From positions 1-24,745 of IMG/VR virus record IMGVR_UViG_3300012936_000157: DNA of 24,745 bases; one strand, given 5' to 3'. This stretch comes from a virus. A program made the translations under genes and the position numbers. A model generated the notes under the pieces. That model did not search any database, was not told where the DNA came from, and saw only the letters and a program-made list of their open reading frames with translations. Below are positions 22,495 to 24,745 of this stretch, in pieces. How positions within the stretch are numbered: the first letter of the stretch is position 1; each line of letters begins with the position of its first letter.

Positions 22495-23933
22495 TGGCTG
22501 AATACACATTTGACGTACAGAAACTTTACATAGAGATGCTATTGGCAGATGCTGAATCATTTGCAAGGGCACAGAATATCTTCAAGCCAGAGTCGTTTGA
22601 TCGTAAACTGCAACCAGTTGCAAAATTTATCAAGGACTACATGGACGAGTACAAGGTAATGCCTGAGGTCGAACAAGTAAATGCAAAACATGACATCACA
22701 CTCAAATCGGCAAAGGATTTAGATCCAAGTCACTTTAATTGGCTACTAGACGAATTTGAAACATTTTCAAGACACAAAGCACTAGAACGTGCGATATTAC
22801 AATCTGCTGACATGCTAGAAAAAGGCGACTATGCTCCTGTAGAGGACATGGTCAAAGACGCTGTCAACGTTGGACTCACACGTGATCTTGGTACAGACTA
22901 CTTTGAGGATCCGAAAGGAAGACTTGAGGCACTCAAGGCAAACAACGGACAGATCAGCACTGGCTGGCAAAATCTCGACAAGAAACTATTCGGTGGATTT
23001 AATCGAGGAGAACTAAACATCTTTGCAGGTGGATCAGGCGCAGGTAAAAGTTTGTTCTTACAGAATCTTGCGGTGAATTGGGCACAGGCTGGTCTGAACG
23101 TTTGTTACATATCTTTTGAATTGTCGGAACAACTTACCGCTATGAGGTTAGATGCTATGATGACAAACATACCAACTAAAAAGGTGTTTCCTGAAATAGA
23201 GAATGTGGAAATGAAAGTCAAGATGTTGAAAAAGAAATCAGGAACACTACAGATCAAATACTTGCCAAGTGGTAGCAACGTGCTTGATGTAAGGACGTAT
23301 CTAAAAGAACTAGAACTTAAGAACAAGAAAAAGATAGACTGCATATTGATTGATTACTTAGATTTGATGATGCCGAAGAGCAAAAGAATAAGTCCAGCAG
23401 ACTTGTTTATCAAAGACAAATACGTTTCAGAAGAACTGAGAAACTTGGTTGTGGAAAAACAATGTGTATTGGCAACAGCATCTCAGTTGAATAGAGCATC
23501 TGTTGAAGAAATTGAATTTGATCACTCTCACATATCAGGCGGACTATCCAAGATACAGACGGCTGACAACGTGATAGGTATATTCACATCAAGAGCAATG
23601 AAAGAACGTGGTAGATATCAGATTCAATTTATGAAGACTAGATCAAGTTCTGGTGTTGGACAAAAAGTTGATTTGGAGTTTGATGTGGACAGTTTGAGAA
23701 TCAGAGACTTGGCGGACGACCCGGAATACAAACAATTTGACAAACAAAGAAGCACAATATATGATAACCTTAAGAAAACATCTAAAGTTACAGGTGGTGA
23801 CACATCAAAAGATGCTAGGAATGAGGTGCCGGATCCTACAAAAGGCGACACAATTGGTAAAGTAAAAGCCACTGTAGAAGGTGGCAAACTGAGACAACTT
23901 CTAAACGAACTGCACTCAGATGAAGAACAGTAA
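22494..23933 (+). CDS. 41: Replicative DNA helicase (gp41-like, DnaB family)
   Basis: A 479-residue hexameric 5'-3' helicase (T4 gp41 is 475 aa). Walker A reads AGGSGAGKSLF around residues 178-188, the DnaB-type strand VCYISFELSEQ around 203-213, and Walker B CILIDYLDLM around 282-291. SQLNRASVEE follows with the sensor Gln/Asn, and the C-terminal ring-contact end has FMKTRSSSGVGQKV. It unwinds the lagging-strand template and pairs with gp61. The N-terminal 150 residues form the helical collar. I take the ATG at 22494, which overlaps the DUF2061 stop; a start at 22446 would lie inside that gene. The C-terminal tail is long, charged and probably flexible. It overlaps the endonuclease III gene by 14 bases. 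Confidence 0.93.
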   Translation: MAEYTFDVQKLYIEMLLADAESFARAQNIFKPESFDRKLQPVAKFIKDYMDEYKVMPEVEQVNAKHDITLKSAKDLDPSHFNWLLDEFETFSRHKALERAILQSADMLEKGDYAPVEDMVKDAVNVGLTRDLGTDYFEDPKGRLEALKANNGQISTGWQNLDKKLFGGFNRGELNIFAGGSGAGKSLFLQNLAVNWAQAGLNVCYISFELSEQLTAMRLDAMMTNIPTKKVFPEIENVEMKVKMLKKKSGTLQIKYLPSGSNVLDVRTYLKELELKNKKKIDCILIDYLDLMMPKSKRISPADLFIKDKYVSEELRNLVVEKQCVLATASQLNRASVEEIEFDHSHISGGLSKIQTADNVIGIFTSRAMKERGRYQIQFMKTRSSSGVGQKVDLEFDVDSLRIRDLADDPEYKQFDKQRSTIYDNLKKTSKVTGGDTSKDARNEVPDPTKGDTIGKVKATVEGGKLRQLLNELHSDEEQ

Positions 23934-24600
23934 TGACATCGAATACATATACGAGAAGTTGAGTTCTCTATATCCGAACTATTCAAACCGTAAACCAAAA
24001 GCAAAGATATATTCAAAAGCATACACAAGTTTAATTGGTGTCATGCTGTCTGCACAAAGCCAAGACAAAAGAACAGCAATCGCATGTAATCAACTTTTTG
24101 CATTGGCTGACACGCCTGAAGAAATGGTAAAACTAACACAGGAAGATATTATCGAAGCAATCAAGCCTGCAGGATTGTTCAATGCAAAAAGCAAAAACAT
24201 TCTTGCCACAAGCAAGATGTTGTTAGAAAAATTCAACGGACAGGTGCCTAGGACACAGAAAGAACTAATGACACTGCCTGGGGTTGGAAGAAAAAGTTCT
24301 GACATAGTCATGAGGTTTGTATTTGGTGAGCCACACATAGCGGTAGACACACACGTGTTCAGGATGTTATGGCGTCTGGGTTGGGCAGATAGTCTTGACG
24401 AGGGCAAAGCATCAATCACAGTGAACAACACAACACCAAGCAAATACAAATACGGTGCACACATGTGGTTGATTACACACGCAAAGAAAGTTTGCAAATC
24501 AAGATCTCCAGTTTGTGATCCTTGTGTGATAAGTGCGGCATGTGATAGGAGAGACATCGATATTCCTAAAAGTAAACTTCGCCAAAATTTACAGTCATAA
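23920..24600 (+). CDS. nth: Endonuclease III (Nth-type DNA glycosylase/AP lyase)
   Basis: A 226-residue HhH-GPD enzyme (E. coli Nth is 211 aa). The helix-hairpin-helix LPGVGRKSSDIV has the catalytic Lys125, and the GPD Asp is Asp143 in HIAVDTHVFRM. A C-terminal 4Fe-4S cluster has Cys192, Cys199, Cys202 and Cys208, spaced x6-x2-x5 as in Nth. It removes oxidised pyrimidines and cuts the strand. All active-site residues are present, so it is likely functional. It starts inside the helicase gene, so it is expressed with the replisome. T4 itself carries a different repair enzyme (DenV), so this is an accessory acquisition, possibly from a host. Confidence 0.93.
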   Translation: MKNSNDIEYIYEKLSSLYPNYSNRKPKAKIYSKAYTSLIGVMLSAQSQDKRTAIACNQLFALADTPEEMVKLTQEDIIEAIKPAGLFNAKSKNILATSKMLLEKFNGQVPRTQKELMTLPGVGRKSSDIVMRFVFGEPHIAVDTHVFRMLWRLGWADSLDEGKASITVNNTTPSKYKYGAHMWLITHAKKVCKSRSPVCDPCVISAACDRRDIDIPKSKLRQNLQS

Positions 24601-24611
24601 TAATATACGTA

Positions 24612-24619
24612 GATAAATA
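24612..24619 (+). promoter_or_regulatory. Near-match late promoter box
   Basis: GATAAATA differs by one base from the T4 late octamer. It lies in the 63-base gap after endonuclease III, 45 bases before the next ATG, a workable distance for a late transcript. An AT-rich sequence can give such a match by chance, so this is tentative. Three AGGCAA copies (24630, 24640, 24658) follow it. Confidence 0.35.
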
Positions 24620-24663
24620 TATTTGCTCAAGGCAATAACAGGCAAACATAAAAGCATAGGCAA

Positions 24664-24745
24664 ATGAAAGACAAAGAACTGAACGACATAACAAGGCTGT
24701 ACGATAGATTCATTAGGCAATGTCCAGGCACAGAAGAATACACGC
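24664..24745 (+). CDS. Start of an unidentified gene (3' partial)
   Basis: The frame runs from ATG at 24664 to the window end (27 codons). It reads MKDKELNDITRLYDRFIRQC, then PGTEEYT. It is a charged, helical start with no diagnostic motif. AGG at 24658-24660 may serve as ribosome site but is close to the ATG. The rest of the gene is outside the window, so nothing can be said about function. Confidence 0.5.
   Translation, partial: MKDKELNDITRLYDRFIRQCPGTEEYT

Noticed and set aside
24090-24557. Minus-strand open frame of 155 aa opposite endonuclease III
   Set aside because: Endonuclease III has all catalytic and cluster residues; the reverse frame has no recognisable motif.
1-24745. Prophage or mobile element (integrase, attachment site, transposase), tRNA genes, CRISPR array
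   Set aside because: No such gene, no cloverleaf-like sequence and no regularly spaced repeats were seen on reading the window.

Overview
The window is a compact, AT-rich stretch of a tailed-phage genome of the T4-like myovirus type, most likely marine and related to pelagiphages or cyanophages. The evidence is a set of T4-type replication genes (a UvsW-like helicase, a gp61-like primase, a gp41-like DnaB-family helicase and a probable gp62 clamp-loader subunit), a perfect T4-type late promoter box (TATAAATA) in front of a virion-type gene, almost no intergenic DNA, and frequent ATGA or TAATG stop/start overlaps. The standard genetic code is used: TAA, TAG and TGA all act as stops. The host cannot be read from the sequence. 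There is no integrase, photosynthesis gene, tRNA, CRISPR array or insertion sequence.

Region A (1-13812) is a glycan-type accessory island of 17 genes. It holds a HAD-family phosphatase-like protein (partial), three GT-A or GT2-type glycosyltransferases, an NAD-dependent sugar epimerase/dehydratase, an FkbM methyltransferase, an SGNH hydrolase, a GT61 (DUF563) glycosyltransferase, four paralogous capsule-synthesis-type (GT-B-like) proteins, two 2OG-Fe(II) oxygenases, a complete asparagine synthetase, a GT42/DUF115-like protein and one unknown. The strand switches: + (1-1645), - (1619-5422), + (5454-13812). Together these genes could make, decorate or transfer a sugar structure, such as host surface polysaccharide, virion glycans or modified nucleotides. 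The first two are the more natural reading.

Region B (13792-19897) starts with a minus-strand SprT-like metallopeptidase. A strong extended -10 promoter (14271-14298) then drives a plus-strand operon: a HARP-like domain protein, UvsW helicase, two small unknowns, a gp62-like subunit, a zinc-finger protein with a gp59-like flavour, a 77-aa unknown, and a very small protein that appears to be a reduced DnaE (DNA polymerase III alpha) palm, followed by a 51-aa basic ORF.

Region C (19894-24745) has a minus-strand unknown, then a late-promoter-driven structural protein placed inside the replication module. It is followed by gp61 primase, a 52-aa coiled-coil protein, a DUF2061 membrane protein, gp41 helicase, endonuclease III with a 4Fe-4S cluster motif, and the start of another gene.

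The most notable points are the reduced DnaE-like protein that keeps the three catalytic aspartate positions, the four-copy capsule-type protein family, the separate HARP-like protein next to UvsW, and a promoter core shared by two distant divergent intergenic regions. All family assignments come from reading motifs by eye; no database search was run.
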